Shown: positions 7,798-17,078, numbered from the stretch's first letter. The stretch: DNA of 64,000 nucleotides from Paenibacillus polygoni (GCF_030263935.1 NZ_CP127162.1:4740001-4804000), one strand, 5' to 3'. Program-made: numbers and translations. Notes: generated from the letters alone by a model not told the origin.

Positions 7798-10215
7798 TTA
7801 ATCAATATCATTTCGAATTTCTTTAACTTGATGTGCCAAATCGACCTGAGGGTGATCCAAATCTACTTTTACCTTACCTTTACGCCGCAATTCTCGCCAT
7901 TCATTCAATTGCTCTTCCGTCTCTAGCTTGAGTTCAGCAATCTCTTTTGCACGATCGAAAATGTATTTGGATGTATAAAGCAATCGATAGATACCTAGAC
8001 CACCCGAGATAATTGGCTCTTCTCGTTTGACCCATTTTTCGACCGATAACTTCACATAAAGCTTATCTTCCGTTCCCTTTCTAGCAGGGCGTTCCTTGAT
8101 TTCACCTCTCCGTACGACTTTCCAATCGCTTACCTTGCCATACCAATGAATTCCCGTTTCACCCGTACCAGAGAATTTTCCTTTCGACTGATAAAGGGCG
8201 ACGTACTCAATCTGTGTAAGAATTGTGTGGTCAGATATATTCTCAAGGGGTAGATGGTAGTAATGATATTGTAGTGCACTTTCTAATTGAGTAACTTCTC
8301 TTAATGAACCTACCAGAACATTTTTACCGGATAGCTTATCCTGATAATAACTTTTCGTCCCGCGAGGACGGGTTGATCGCTCGTATGCTTTTTCTGGACT
8401 ATCCATAATAATCTCATCCAAGAATGCATCCATTAACTCCGTAGAGTTTGGTAAAAAGGGAAACGCACCGACGTTAACGAGCTCAATGCTTTTATAAAAT
8501 TTATGTTCACGATACGTTTTTTCGTCATGATAGGGAAATAGCACGTAAGCTCCAAACATACTTCGTTCTAATTCCTGCCCCCCATCAGCATACACAATCG
8601 CATCTCTATACCTATGCATGGTATTAATATCATCCTCTTCAGGCCCAGGCTGCTTGTACTTCTGATAATAGTAAGAACCTTCATAGGCAGGATTAATCCG
8701 ATATTTAGCATCAAAGATATATTTGTACTCCATATCAGACTCATTCTTTTTCAGGGTCAATACATTATCTGGTTTTTGTCCAAGGGTTGCACTACGGTCA
8801 CCACGCGGCAGAGCATTATAGTACAGTGTAAAAATTTCTCCCGTTTTCTGATTACGGTATACCATTTTGGCTGCTTGCGATTTATCCAGCGTAAAAAACA
8901 TACCCGTACGATTAACCTTGATGATATCTTGTTTTAACAACTCATATTTGCGGGCTAGCAGCTCATTAATCTTCAGGAAGCACCAGTATTCGTACAGCTG
9001 GGCTAAGTCCTTCATAGACAATCGGAATAAATCACTGTGAACCGTGAGCCCTTTCATCAGCATTAAGTAACTTCGATATACCTCTCTATATCCTGGTGCC
9101 ATCTGCAGTACCAGCGTGACAGAGAGTTGTTTCATTTCCCCTACATATTTCAGAAAGTCCAGTTGCAAGAGCCGTTGTAACTGATTCTGCATGGATGTTA
9201 TTTTCTTATCCAACAAAGGGTCCTGGAGTTTCCCTGATACAGCGAGTTTCGTCTTCATCTGTTTCAGTTTCTTAGAGACTCGCCTTAATACCCATCTAAC
9301 AAAACGATTCTCCATCGTATCATACTCAGCATGACGTTTCGTTTCGAGGGCATGCGTTGGGTACAGCCTTTGCCCTTGATGCGGAATAAAACCATGCTGT
9401 TCATGATGCGTAAGAAGATGTGGATGTTTTGTTATGTAAGCTATATTCTCTTTGCCGGCTTTCTTTACTTTAGACGCATCGACCACTCTCGGTTCTTTTT
9501 CCAGCCTATAATGAGGATTTACATGAATCCGTTCTACGGCTTGTTTAAGCTGGTCAAAAACATACTGTAAGATTGTAAAAAATTCCGTAAGACTCTGATG
9601 ATGTGTCTCTTTTAAACCCGTTAGATGATAGGTTTTCCTCAAAAAATCAAACGACAAATTATATATCTGCCGATTAATATCACTTAAGATCATCTGGTAA
9701 TCTCTTTTGTAATCCATCTTAGAGGGATAGATTTCAAGTTGCAGCTGGAATAACGGTCTACCTCGGTACTGAAGTTCTAGCTCTGTAAGCCCTACCTCAT
9801 TCTGAAAATTCAGAATGCCAGAAAGAATTGAACGGCCTAGTGGCTTTACAGCCTGACGAATATAAACATTGTTATGATGAAAAGTAAGTTCTGCCGTTTG
9901 CTTTTTTTCAATCACAAGTTCATAGGACTGCGTTTCATAGAATAAAGGGTAGCTTTTGTCCCCTGTCTTCCATAGAATCAACTGCCCCTGTTCCGGCGAA
10001 AAAACATACATATTCTCTAGTACAAGCTCATCCGATAGGATCTCCATCTGCAAGGTATTTGAATCGATCCATGCTCCTGTATCCTTACGATGGAGCTGTA
10101 GAGATTCTACTGCAGGATGATACGGCTTTCCCTGGATATATAGGTTAAAAAGATTTGTCTCTATTCGAATGAGCTCTACACTTTGATTAAGAAAGCCAGT
10201 ATGAGGTGAATCCAT
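7798..10215 (-). CDS. DUF2357/McrC-like nuclease of McrBC-type restriction system
   Basis: An 805-residue protein, likely the nuclease subunit that works with the adjacent AAA+ McrB-like motor to cut modified DNA. The N-terminal half matches the DUF2357 family. A PD-(D/E)XK nuclease core is seen near residues 480-530: KPDNVLTL, then YIFDAKYRI (the D-x-K pair) and then DINTMHRYRDAI. The start at 10215 follows two GGAGG motifs and overlaps the end of the mcrB-like gene by 29 bp, which indicates coupled translation. It is much longer than E. coli McrC. Activity against a given modification is inference. Confidence 0.8.
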   Translation of the reverse strand: MDSPHTGFLNQSVELIRIETNLFNLYIQGKPYHPAVESLQLHRKDTGAWIDSNTLQMEILSDELVLENMYVFSPEQGQLILWKTGDKSYPLFYETQSYELVIEKKQTAELTFHHNNVYIRQAVKPLGRSILSGILNFQNEVGLTELELQYRGRPLFQLQLEIYPSKMDYKRDYQMILSDINRQIYNLSFDFLRKTYHLTGLKETHHQSLTEFFTILQYVFDQLKQAVERIHVNPHYRLEKEPRVVDASKVKKAGKENIAYITKHPHLLTHHEQHGFIPHQGQRLYPTHALETKRHAEYDTMENRFVRWVLRRVSKKLKQMKTKLAVSGKLQDPLLDKKITSMQNQLQRLLQLDFLKYVGEMKQLSVTLVLQMAPGYREVYRSYLMLMKGLTVHSDLFRLSMKDLAQLYEYWCFLKINELLARKYELLKQDIIKVNRTGMFFTLDKSQAAKMVYRNQKTGEIFTLYYNALPRGDRSATLGQKPDNVLTLKKNESDMEYKYIFDAKYRINPAYEGSYYYQKYKQPGPEEDDINTMHRYRDAIVYADGGQELERSMFGAYVLFPYHDEKTYREHKFYKSIELVNVGAFPFLPNSTELMDAFLDEIIMDSPEKAYERSTRPRGTKSYYQDKLSGKNVLVGSLREVTQLESALQYHYYHLPLENISDHTILTQIEYVALYQSKGKFSGTGETGIHWYGKVSDWKVVRRGEIKERPARKGTEDKLYVKLSVEKWVKREEPIISGGLGIYRLLYTSKYIFDRAKEIAELKLETEEQLNEWRELRRKGKVKVDLDHPQVDLAHQVKEIRNDID

Positions 10216-12391
10216 CTTCCTCCAACCTCCGTAACATAAAGGCAATCTTTCGTGCAGATAGCGGATATTTCACGTCTCCATCCTGTTGCTTTCTGCCGTA
10301 TTTCCCATACAAATCAGAAGCATCATCTAGCAGATCCTTAATTGGGATAGACTTACCTAGAGCTTCCTGCATCAGCTGCAACAACACTCTTTTTACAGAT
10401 AAGCTGCTCCCCTGAATTCTTGGTAATATCTTTTGAAGAAGTTGTCCGTCAAAAGCCTTATCATGTGGCATCAGGTCAAAGCGCTGATTATACACCATAT
10501 AAAAACAAATGGAGTCACGAATTCGGAAGCCAACATGGGAATGTATTTCTTCGAGAATATCATTGATTCGAACAAGCTTGTCCGTTGTCGAATGCACCAG
10601 ATCTTGATATGTACTGTACACATCAGATAACTGTAAATAATCACTTCTCAGAAACAGATTATTTACCGCAGGAGAAGCAAAACCTTCTTCCTCAACATAA
10701 TCAGGATATTGCTCAAGATTAATGTAGTTGAACTCAATCGTGTTGGCGCGGTCCAACACCTTTTTGCTGAACGGATGCGTCGTCTCATCCATATTAACCG
10801 TTCCAATAACGTACACGTTATCTGGAAGAGATACACCGCCGTACAATGGCTGGTCTTCCTCTCTTAATGACTCAGACCCAATCAGAGGAGAAGTAATAAT
10901 ACGGTCACTGTTCCATTCCTGGGTTTCCATGACGCTCAGAATATCACTAAAATAATACTCCACTCGTGCCAAGTTCATCTCATCTAGGCATATAAAATAA
11001 GGCTTGTCCTTATTCTCCCGCTTAGATGCTTCTACTAGCACTTCCGTTAATCTTCCGGGTCTAAAGATGCCCGCAAGGTCTTTGTAACCTAAGAGATCAG
11101 ACGGATCACTCCAGTCCGGCCTAACGGGAATCAAAGTAAATTGTCCGTTATCCATCGTAGCACCTAATGCTTCAGCAAAAAGTTTTACCAGCTTCGTTTT
11201 CCCTGTCCCCGATACACCAGCAAGAATGACAAAGGGCTTTGACTTGAGAGACAAGTAGAAGTTTTCCAAGAGGCCATCTGGATATAGGAACCCTTTATGG
11301 TGAATATACCTTTTTACTTGTTCCAGTTGTTCTTTCACTGTTAATGTCACCGGATTTGGCTCCTTATCTGAAGTAAGTTCTTCTCTACTGTGAAGCACAA
11401 TATCTACATATTGATTATAGTTAGAGACTAAGTTCCGGAGGTCCTGTATAAGCTCGTCATCCTCTGGTAGATCATCCCGTTCGTATTTGATATAAGCTAC
11501 CGTAGAAACTTGGTAGTCTCGGCCTAGACCGCTTCTATCCGTGAGAAAGATATTCTCATCTTTATGTAGTCCTTCTAATGGAATCAGGTTACGAATTTCA
11601 TCTGTTTTCTTTTTGAGATATTCATATTTTTTAGTATACCCATCCTTGGGAGGGTTTTTGACTCCTTGAGCCAAAGTAAGATATACCGCCTTCATATCTA
11701 TAGAAAATAAATAAACTATATATTCCCCTCGCTGAGTCGTTTTGGTTATTCTCCTATCCATTACAGCAATCCAAGGGATATCTGCCCATTTCCCTTTCCC
11801 AGTAGACCCCTCAATCAGATATTCATTACCCAAAGAAAGAAGATCCATTAATTTATTCGGGATAGTTTTCCTTACCAGGATCCCTAATGGATGTTGCGTA
11901 AAGGGCTCTGTTTTAGCTTGCAGATATGTGTTCATGATTTGGGATAAAGCATTGTGAAGGGAGAAAGAAGGTTGCTCTCTGCTCAATTCCAGTTTTTTAT
12001 TATATTTATTTAGCTCTTCCATGGCGTATTCTTTCAGCTCTTTAAGTGTCTCTTCGTTGAACCATTCTGGATTGACCAAGGTGAGAGTCTGATTGGCTTG
12101 ATCGAAATTGAGTATGGCTGATAGGGCCTCGATCGGTGTTTTTAGCAGTCCCTTTGTTTGTGATAGAGTGAATTCATTCCATCCAGAAGCTTTCTGTTCT
12201 GGTGGAGTATCTACCGTATTCCCTGCTTCACTCTCTTGTTGAAAGTATGCCAGGAACTTTTGGGCTATTTGGTCTATTGAAGCCTGATACGAGTGAGTTC
12301 TTTGATAAAGTTCAATGATAGATAAGATAAGGACCATTTTGTATGATTTTTGTTTAGCTCGAAAGATATTAGAAAGTGCCTCTGGTAGCAT
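10187..12391 (-). CDS. McrB-like AAA+ ATPase/GTPase with MrcB-type N-terminal domain
   Basis: A 734-residue motor of a McrBC-type, modification-dependent restriction system. The N-terminal part carries an MrcB_N (DUF3578)-like segment, with TEPFTQHPLGILVR. The AAA+ domain has Walker A GVSGTGKT near residue 392, Walker B YFICLDEMNLARVEYYFSDI near 472 and the McrB-type motif GTVNMDETTHPFSKKVLDRA near 532. The start at 12391 has GGAGG six bases upstream; a longer frame to 12454 has none. The gene overlaps the downstream nuclease gene. Nucleotide preference is not known. Confidence 0.85.
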   Translation of the reverse strand: MLPEALSNIFRAKQKSYKMVLILSIIELYQRTHSYQASIDQIAQKFLAYFQQESEAGNTVDTPPEQKASGWNEFTLSQTKGLLKTPIEALSAILNFDQANQTLTLVNPEWFNEETLKELKEYAMEELNKYNKKLELSREQPSFSLHNALSQIMNTYLQAKTEPFTQHPLGILVRKTIPNKLMDLLSLGNEYLIEGSTGKGKWADIPWIAVMDRRITKTTQRGEYIVYLFSIDMKAVYLTLAQGVKNPPKDGYTKKYEYLKKKTDEIRNLIPLEGLHKDENIFLTDRSGLGRDYQVSTVAYIKYERDDLPEDDELIQDLRNLVSNYNQYVDIVLHSREELTSDKEPNPVTLTVKEQLEQVKRYIHHKGFLYPDGLLENFYLSLKSKPFVILAGVSGTGKTKLVKLFAEALGATMDNGQFTLIPVRPDWSDPSDLLGYKDLAGIFRPGRLTEVLVEASKRENKDKPYFICLDEMNLARVEYYFSDILSVMETQEWNSDRIITSPLIGSESLREEDQPLYGGVSLPDNVYVIGTVNMDETTHPFSKKVLDRANTIEFNYINLEQYPDYVEEEGFASPAVNNLFLRSDYLQLSDVYSTYQDLVHSTTDKLVRINDILEEIHSHVGFRIRDSICFYMVYNQRFDLMPHDKAFDGQLLQKILPRIQGSSLSVKRVLLQLMQEALGKSIPIKDLLDDASDLYGKYGRKQQDGDVKYPLSARKIAFMLRRLEEDGFTSYWLS

Positions 12392-12439
12392 GATAACCTC
12401 CAAGTAAGAAAACATGATTAATGTAATTATAAAGAAATA

Positions 12440-12475
12440 AAAGCAGATTCCCAATTAAAATTAGGAAACTGCTTT
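12440..12475 (-). terminator. Terminator-like hairpin between mrr-like and mcrB-like genes
   Basis: Minus strand AAAGCAGTTTCCTAATT pairs with AATTGGGAATCTGCTTT with symmetrical single mismatches, followed by TTATTT. It would end or attenuate transcripts from the mrr-like gene before mcrB. Confidence 0.6.
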
Positions 12476-12542
12476 AACACTACTCGTGATGGCGTCTTTC
12501 CACTTATGACTATTGCCAAGAAGAGATACATCAATCGCCTGC

Positions 12543-13574
12543 TTATTCTTCTCCCGCTAGAATCCATGCTCTTTTCAAGGGGATTTCTGCTTTAATATCA
12601 GCATCTAGTGAATCATATGATTCTAAAAGCTCATTAATAATTGCTTTTTGGTCCCATAACCTCACGTTAAAAAACTGTGATGCCATTTCTCTATCTACGG
12701 AACTCTTAAATCCTCCCCAGGATACAAGTAGCCCGTGGCTAGCTTTGTGGTTATGCATTGTTCCGATTAGTTGATCTAACGTTGGTCTATCTACGGGAGT
12801 GTCCGATGTTTTCACTTGGACGCAAATTTTTGGTGTCCCAAAACCTAGACTGCCTGGGGCCGCTAAAATATCTACTCCTTTGTCTGGACCTTCTGGACTT
12901 ATGTAAGTTGTAAAACCTTTTGCTCTTAAGATAGCATCTATGATTCTAGCCATACCATGCCCTTTAAATTTACGTATGATATATTTTGCTATTGCGTCAT
13001 TTGCATATTCCTCAATATCAAACATACTCTCAGCTTCTTCCTGAGAATCTTGGCTATCCATATTAATTTGAACTTTTGAGCTGCCACTAATCCAATTATT
13101 TTTATGCATTGTTTTGATACGTTCTTCTGCATCGTTTCTAGATATTCTACATACCGTCATAAAAGCCCCAAATGAATATAAAAGATCCTGGTCGAAATTA
13201 GTTCTTGGAATATCAGTAGCAAACCAATTCACTTTACGACTATGAAAATATGGATTACTATTGTTTGGATTAAACTCGTAATTACCTGTAATCTCGCCAA
13301 TGTGAATTGCAGACTTGTGTTTGCTAGGCAAGATAACCCAATCTCCTATTTTCATCTCACTTGCAATCGGCATAATTTGACTTGCCCAATTCCTTGCTCT
13401 ACCTAGTTTCTCAACCTCATAATCATTCATTAAATATTCAATTAACTGAGTTCTTTCTTTAAAATTTCTAAGATCAATATTTAGCTCATCCCAAGTTAAA
13501 TAAATTCTATTTTCGTTTAGAAATTTCGACTCATATTCACCAGACTTTCCAGCACGGAATAACCATAACGCCAT
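12543..13574 (-). CDS. Mrr-type restriction endonuclease with PUA/EVE-like reader domain
   Basis: A 343-residue two-domain nuclease. Residues 1-150 resemble a PUA/EVE-like module of the type that reads modified bases (GDWVILPSKHKSAIHIGE, VNWFATDIPRTNFDQDLLYS, FGAFMTVCRI). The C-terminal half is a Mrr_cat fold: an HhG-like segment near residue 210, GVDILAAPGSLGF near 233 and ICVQVKT near 251, giving the D...QxK active site usual for Mrr. The start at 13574 is preferred over an ATG two codons earlier because GGGGG lies 8 bp upstream. It is first in the defence module; the upstream DNA is AT-rich, which may point to transfer. Confidence 0.82.
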   Translation of the reverse strand: MALWLFRAGKSGEYESKFLNENRIYLTWDELNIDLRNFKERTQLIEYLMNDYEVEKLGRARNWASQIMPIASEMKIGDWVILPSKHKSAIHIGEITGNYEFNPNNSNPYFHSRKVNWFATDIPRTNFDQDLLYSFGAFMTVCRISRNDAEERIKTMHKNNWISGSSKVQINMDSQDSQEEAESMFDIEEYANDAIAKYIIRKFKGHGMARIIDAILRAKGFTTYISPEGPDKGVDILAAPGSLGFGTPKICVQVKTSDTPVDRPTLDQLIGTMHNHKASHGLLVSWGGFKSSVDREMASQFFNVRLWDQKAIINELLESYDSLDADIKAEIPLKRAWILAGEE

Positions 13575-13946
13575 TTTCATATCCCCCTAAATCCATATGT
13601 TTCGGTATAAATTTTTCATGTCATTTACCACGTAATTTGATTTATGTACCTTGGTACCTTTAAAACTCAAATAGATCGAACCAATGTCTATAGCTTTTAT
13701 TTTAAGAAGAGAAGAAGAACCTATCACAAGCATTACATAAGAACTACCCTTACCATTATATAGAACAAATTGGCTATATAATATATAAATTTGCAAAAAA
13801 TGAAGGTCGAGATAGCAAATTTGAGATTATATCCTGTATTCCTCTTCTACTCTTCGCTTTTACGTAAGTCGGAGTCATAAACCCGCCCTAATGGGCGGAG
13901 ACATCCTAAACTATTTCTTCTAAACCACATATCCTCAAACCCCTAC
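13575..13946. other. AT-rich intergenic region upstream of the restriction module
   Basis: About 370 bp without a convincing gene. It must hold the promoter of the mrr-like gene. A GC-rich hairpin CCGCCC-ATTA-GGGCGG (about 13882-13900, minus strand) lies about 50 bp after the ABC-F stop and may be its terminator, although the T run is short. Confidence 0.5.
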
Positions 13947-15581
13947 CTACTGCTCACTCCGTTTCACCCCATAATCATCATAGTTCCCAAGATAAGTACT
14001 CAGCTTCCCTGAATCCAGAGACCATACCTTCCCCGCAATGCGATTAATAAAATACCGATCGTGTGAGATCGCAAGTATGGTGCCTTTGTATTCGTCCAGT
14101 GCTTCTTCGAGTGCTTCACGAGAGGTGATGTCCAGATGATTGGTCGGCTCATCGAGCAGAAGTACATTTGGCTTCTTGTTCACAAGAACCGCTAGACGGA
14201 GCCGAGACCATTCACCGCCGGATAACTTGCCGATCTCCCGAAACACTTGCGGACCATAGAACATGTACCTCGCGAGCACCGACCTCGCCTCTCCTTCTTC
14301 CATGGGGGCATGCTCACGGAAATAAGAGAGTACGGTTTGTTTTGGCTCCTGAATTTCTTCCTGCTGTGCCAGATAGCCTACACTAACTCCCGCGCCCCAT
14401 TCCATGTATCCAGCATCCGCGGCCTCCTGATCTAATAGCAGCTTGAAAAAGGTTGTCTTGCCAGATCCATTTGCACCAAGCAGCGCAATCTTATCCTGAT
14501 AAGCCATCATGCCTTCTACTCCATCTAAGATGGTCTTATCTCCATAATGCTTGGTGAGTGCTTCAAATAGAAGCACGATCTGACCAGAACGCTGATCCGG
14601 TTTAAGTGCAAATTCGGCTTGTTTCTGTACAAGCTTTGGCTTCTTCATCTGCTCGATTCGAGCAAGTGCTTTGCGAATCGATGTGGCCCGCCGGAAGAAT
14701 TTTTCATTCCCGCCGACCCGTCCCCATTCTTCGAGCTGACGAATGGTTTCTTTCATCTTCTTGATTCTCTTCTGCTGTTCTTGGTATTCGGTAAACTGCT
14801 GCATGAGCCGTTCTTCCTTTGCAATGACATAACGGGAATACGTTCCTGGATAGGAGAATGCTTCTCCATCTTCTAACTCGATGATCTGACTTACCACCCG
14901 GTCCAGAAAATAACGGTCATGCGACGAGTGAATACACGCACCGGGATAGTTTCGTAAAAACTGCTCCAGCCATTCCACACCGGAGAGATCCAGGTGATTC
15001 GTTGGTTCATCTAATAGCAGTAGATCGGGCCTTCGAATGAGCTGAGAAGCGAGGACAATCCTTGTCTTCTCCCCGCCTGAAAGGGTGCTGAAACTTCTAC
15101 CATACATCGCTTTATCTATCTGCAGACCGGTTGCCACCATATCGATGCTGGCATCCATCTCATAGCCGCCTTCTCGCTCATATTCTTCTTGGAGAACCGC
15201 ATAACGGTGCAGCAGCTTGGCTAGGAAATCCTCATCTGCGGCCGCTTCGAAGCTTCCCATTTGCTGTTCTAACCGCATCATTTTCTGCCGCATCAGCAGC
15301 AAATCCTCGAATCCATGAGCGAGCACCTCATGTACTGTCTTCTGCTCAAATTCCGCAGGAATCTGGGGCAAGTATCCGACTCTTACCTCTTTCTTCACCG
15401 CAAGCATGCCTGCGTCCGGTTTCTCCATCTTGGAGATCAAGGACAGTAAAGTAGACTTTCCACTCCCGTTCACACCAATGAGCCCTACTTTTTCTCCTTC
15501 TTTTACTTCAAAAGTTACATTATCCAGCACGAGGTTTGCCCCGTGGTATTTCTTTACGTTTTGTCCGTTTACGATGATCAT
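13947..15581 (-). CDS. ABC-F family ATPase (ribosome-associated; possible antibiotic resistance factor)
   Basis: A 544-residue soluble protein with two ABC ATPase domains and no membrane segments. Domain 1 has Walker A GVNGSGKST and signature LSGGEKTRI; domain 2 has GANGSGKTT and LSGGEWSRL; both have LLLDEPTNHLD. The linker with EEWGRVGGNEKFFRRA corresponds to the segment that reaches the ribosomal E/P site. ABC-F proteins either act in translation or protect ribosomes from antibiotics. The start at 15581 follows AGGAGG. A leader ORF and a terminator directly upstream favour drug-induced control and therefore a resistance role, but the drug class is not predictable. Confidence 0.88.
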   Translation of the reverse strand: MIIVNGQNVKKYHGANLVLDNVTFEVKEGEKVGLIGVNGSGKSTLLSLISKMEKPDAGMLAVKKEVRVGYLPQIPAEFEQKTVHEVLAHGFEDLLLMRQKMMRLEQQMGSFEAAADEDFLAKLLHRYAVLQEEYEREGGYEMDASIDMVATGLQIDKAMYGRSFSTLSGGEKTRIVLASQLIRRPDLLLLDEPTNHLDLSGVEWLEQFLRNYPGACIHSSHDRYFLDRVVSQIIELEDGEAFSYPGTYSRYVIAKEERLMQQFTEYQEQQKRIKKMKETIRQLEEWGRVGGNEKFFRRATSIRKALARIEQMKKPKLVQKQAEFALKPDQRSGQIVLLFEALTKHYGDKTILDGVEGMMAYQDKIALLGANGSGKTTFFKLLLDQEAADAGYMEWGAGVSVGYLAQQEEIQEPKQTVLSYFREHAPMEEGEARSVLARYMFYGPQVFREIGKLSGGEWSRLRLAVLVNKKPNVLLLDEPTNHLDITSREALEEALDEYKGTILAISHDRYFINRIAGKVWSLDSGKLSTYLGNYDDYGVKRSEQ

Positions 15582-15620
15582 ATTTGTATCCTCCTGAGTA
15601 GGAAGATGCATCTCACCACA

Positions 15621-15652
15621 CAAAAAAAGAGCCGCGGGAACAAGCCCGCGAC
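15621..15652 (-). terminator. Attenuator-type terminator in the ABC-F leader
   Basis: Minus-strand stem GTCGCGGG / CCCGCGGC (8 bp) with loop CTTGTT, then TCTTTTTTT. It lies between the leader ORF stop (15673) and the ABC-F start (15581), so it would stop transcription before the ABC-F gene unless antiterminated. Confidence 0.85.
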
Positions 15653-15672
15653 CCTTCACTCGGAAATAGGTA

Positions 15673-15834
15673 TTACAATCCGCTTGAGGTTAAGGTAGGC
15701 ATCTTCTCGAAATGGTTAATCTTATCTAAGGCAAAATGGACAGACTTCTCCCGTGATAAGAAACCTCTGAAGAAAATGCCAGACAGTACCATTGGCAGCT
15801 GGCTCAAGCGGCTGTTCACCATTTCAATATTCAC
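15673..15834 (-). CDS. 53-residue leader peptide upstream of ABC-F gene
   Basis: A small reading frame starting with GTG at 15834, six bases after an ideal AGGAGGTG ribosome binding site. The product contains NSRLSQLPMVLSGIFFRGFL and ends KMPTLTSSGL. It stops 20 bases before the terminator in front of the ABC-F gene. Nine bases early in the frame (15803-15811) are perfectly complementary to nine bases just before its stop (15680-15688), so translation would change the leader fold. I know no family for it. A ribosome-mediated attenuation role is inferred; it could also be a small functional protein. Confidence 0.7.
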   Translation of the reverse strand: MNIEMVNSRLSQLPMVLSGIFFRGFLSREKSVHFALDKINHFEKMPTLTSSGL

Positions 15835-15869
15835 CTACCTCACCTCCTTTTCTAAAGTTATGACTAACT

Positions 15870-15982
15870 GAATCAATTTCATAATACCTTCAGCTGCTTT
15901 AATCTAAGTATATAGATCAAAATGGTTTAGTTTGTCTATATAGTTTCAATTTCAATATTTTATTCACCTATGATATTGATTC
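15870..15982 (-). repeat. Promoter-like inverted-repeat element, copy A
   Basis: A 113-bp element, read on the minus strand, bounded by GAATCAATATCATAG and TTATGAAATTGATTC (imperfect terminal inverted repeats). Inside are nested arms TATATAGA / TCTATATA around CAAACTAAACCATTTTGA, which also place a -35-like TAGACA (15933-15938) 18 bp from a -10-like TATATA (15909-15914). It ends 22 bp before the leader-ORF ribosome binding site. A second copy with the same orientation and spacing is at 53537-53654. Confidence 0.75.
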
Positions 15983-16048
15983 GACTATATCACATAAACC
16001 TGAGCTATAACACCTGGCACGCGCCAAGAAAATAACTATAACGGTTTA

Positions 16049-17047
16049 TTACCGAAGCCATGATTCAAAAAAGGCCCGATACCCTTCCTTCATCACGGTT
16101 CTTGAAAAAGCACCAAATGCATACTCCCTGTTATCTTCCGATACTTTGCGAGGTGCAGCGGATGCCATATTAAGCAGTTCAAAGAAGTTGCGTTCATTCC
16201 CGCCAAACGTATGGGTCGAACTGATATGTCCATAACAAGGATGCTCTGGCTTCACGACCATTTTCCCCATCGCCATCGCTTCAGTCAGGGGCATCGCAAA
16301 CGTATCAAAACGCGAAGAGCTCCAGTACACCTTAGTCGAATTCATCAGCTGAAACACTTCATCCTGACTAAGTGCAAACTTCAGTTTCACGTTATTTGGG
16401 ATGTCGTATTTCTTCATACTTTCTCTATAGCGCTCCCCGCCGAATACCATGTAAACTTCTTTATCCGGATTCTGATGCGCATATTCAATAACCAGATCAG
16501 GGCGGCGGTTGGCTTCATCCCGTCCGATCCACAGAATGCGGTTGTCGACGACTGCAGAGGGATCATAATGTTTATGGGCTAGTCCTTCATCAAAACCAAT
16601 TGGGATCACCGTTACATCATGAACACCGTACTGAGCCGCCATCTCCCTTTTCAGGAAATCGGTCTGCACAATCGCTTTGTCCACGATCTGGTAGAAAGGC
16701 TTCATCATTTCGTACCCTGTGAGAGCAGGGTCAGGAAAGCTGTGCGGAAACAGCACGCTGTTCTTCAGAAACATCTTGAGATATGTAAAACCAGAAACCG
16801 TATAGATGACATGGTCGATATTCTGTGAATAGATCTGATCGAGAACGATATCATAGTTGACTAGGTCGCCTTTTTCATGCTCATATCCTGGAACCCAGTC
16901 ATAACCGCTCACGTGACGCTCTGGTGAGATGAATACAATCTCTACACCCAGCTCTTCCCCAATGGCTTTTAGCCGATCTGCAAAAACCCGGGGTCCTTGC
17001 GCTTCCGTAAACTGAATTTTACGCATCACGAGTCCTACTTTATCCAT
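16049..17047 (-). CDS. Glycosyltransferase, GT4-like
   Basis: A 332-residue protein of the GT-B fold. The C-terminal half shows a nucleotide-sugar-binding pattern (RILWIGRDEANRRPDLVIEY, FALSQDEVFQLMNSTKVYWS, FDTFAMPLTEAMAMG), the last being the usual glycosyltransferase group 1 E-x7-E region. The start at 17047 has AAGGAGG nine bases upstream; a longer frame lacks it. There is no signal peptide. The gene stands alone with no other envelope-sugar genes beside it, so donor and acceptor are unknown. Confidence 0.8.
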   Translation of the reverse strand: MDKVGLVMRKIQFTEAQGPRVFADRLKAIGEELGVEIVFISPERHVSGYDWVPGYEHEKGDLVNYDIVLDQIYSQNIDHVIYTVSGFTYLKMFLKNSVLFPHSFPDPALTGYEMMKPFYQIVDKAIVQTDFLKREMAAQYGVHDVTVIPIGFDEGLAHKHYDPSAVVDNRILWIGRDEANRRPDLVIEYAHQNPDKEVYMVFGGERYRESMKKYDIPNNVKLKFALSQDEVFQLMNSTKVYWSSSRFDTFAMPLTEAMAMGKMVVKPEHPCYGHISSTHTFGGNERNFFELLNMASAAPRKVSEDNREYAFGAFSRTVMKEGYRAFFESWLR

Positions 17048-17078
17048 CAACGTATCCTCCTTTTTTCCATAGCACAAA

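Noticed and set aside
13587..13796. 69-codon open frame upstream of the mrr-like gene
   Set aside because: AT-rich, no ribosome binding site at the start and no protein-like features; more likely part of the promoter region.
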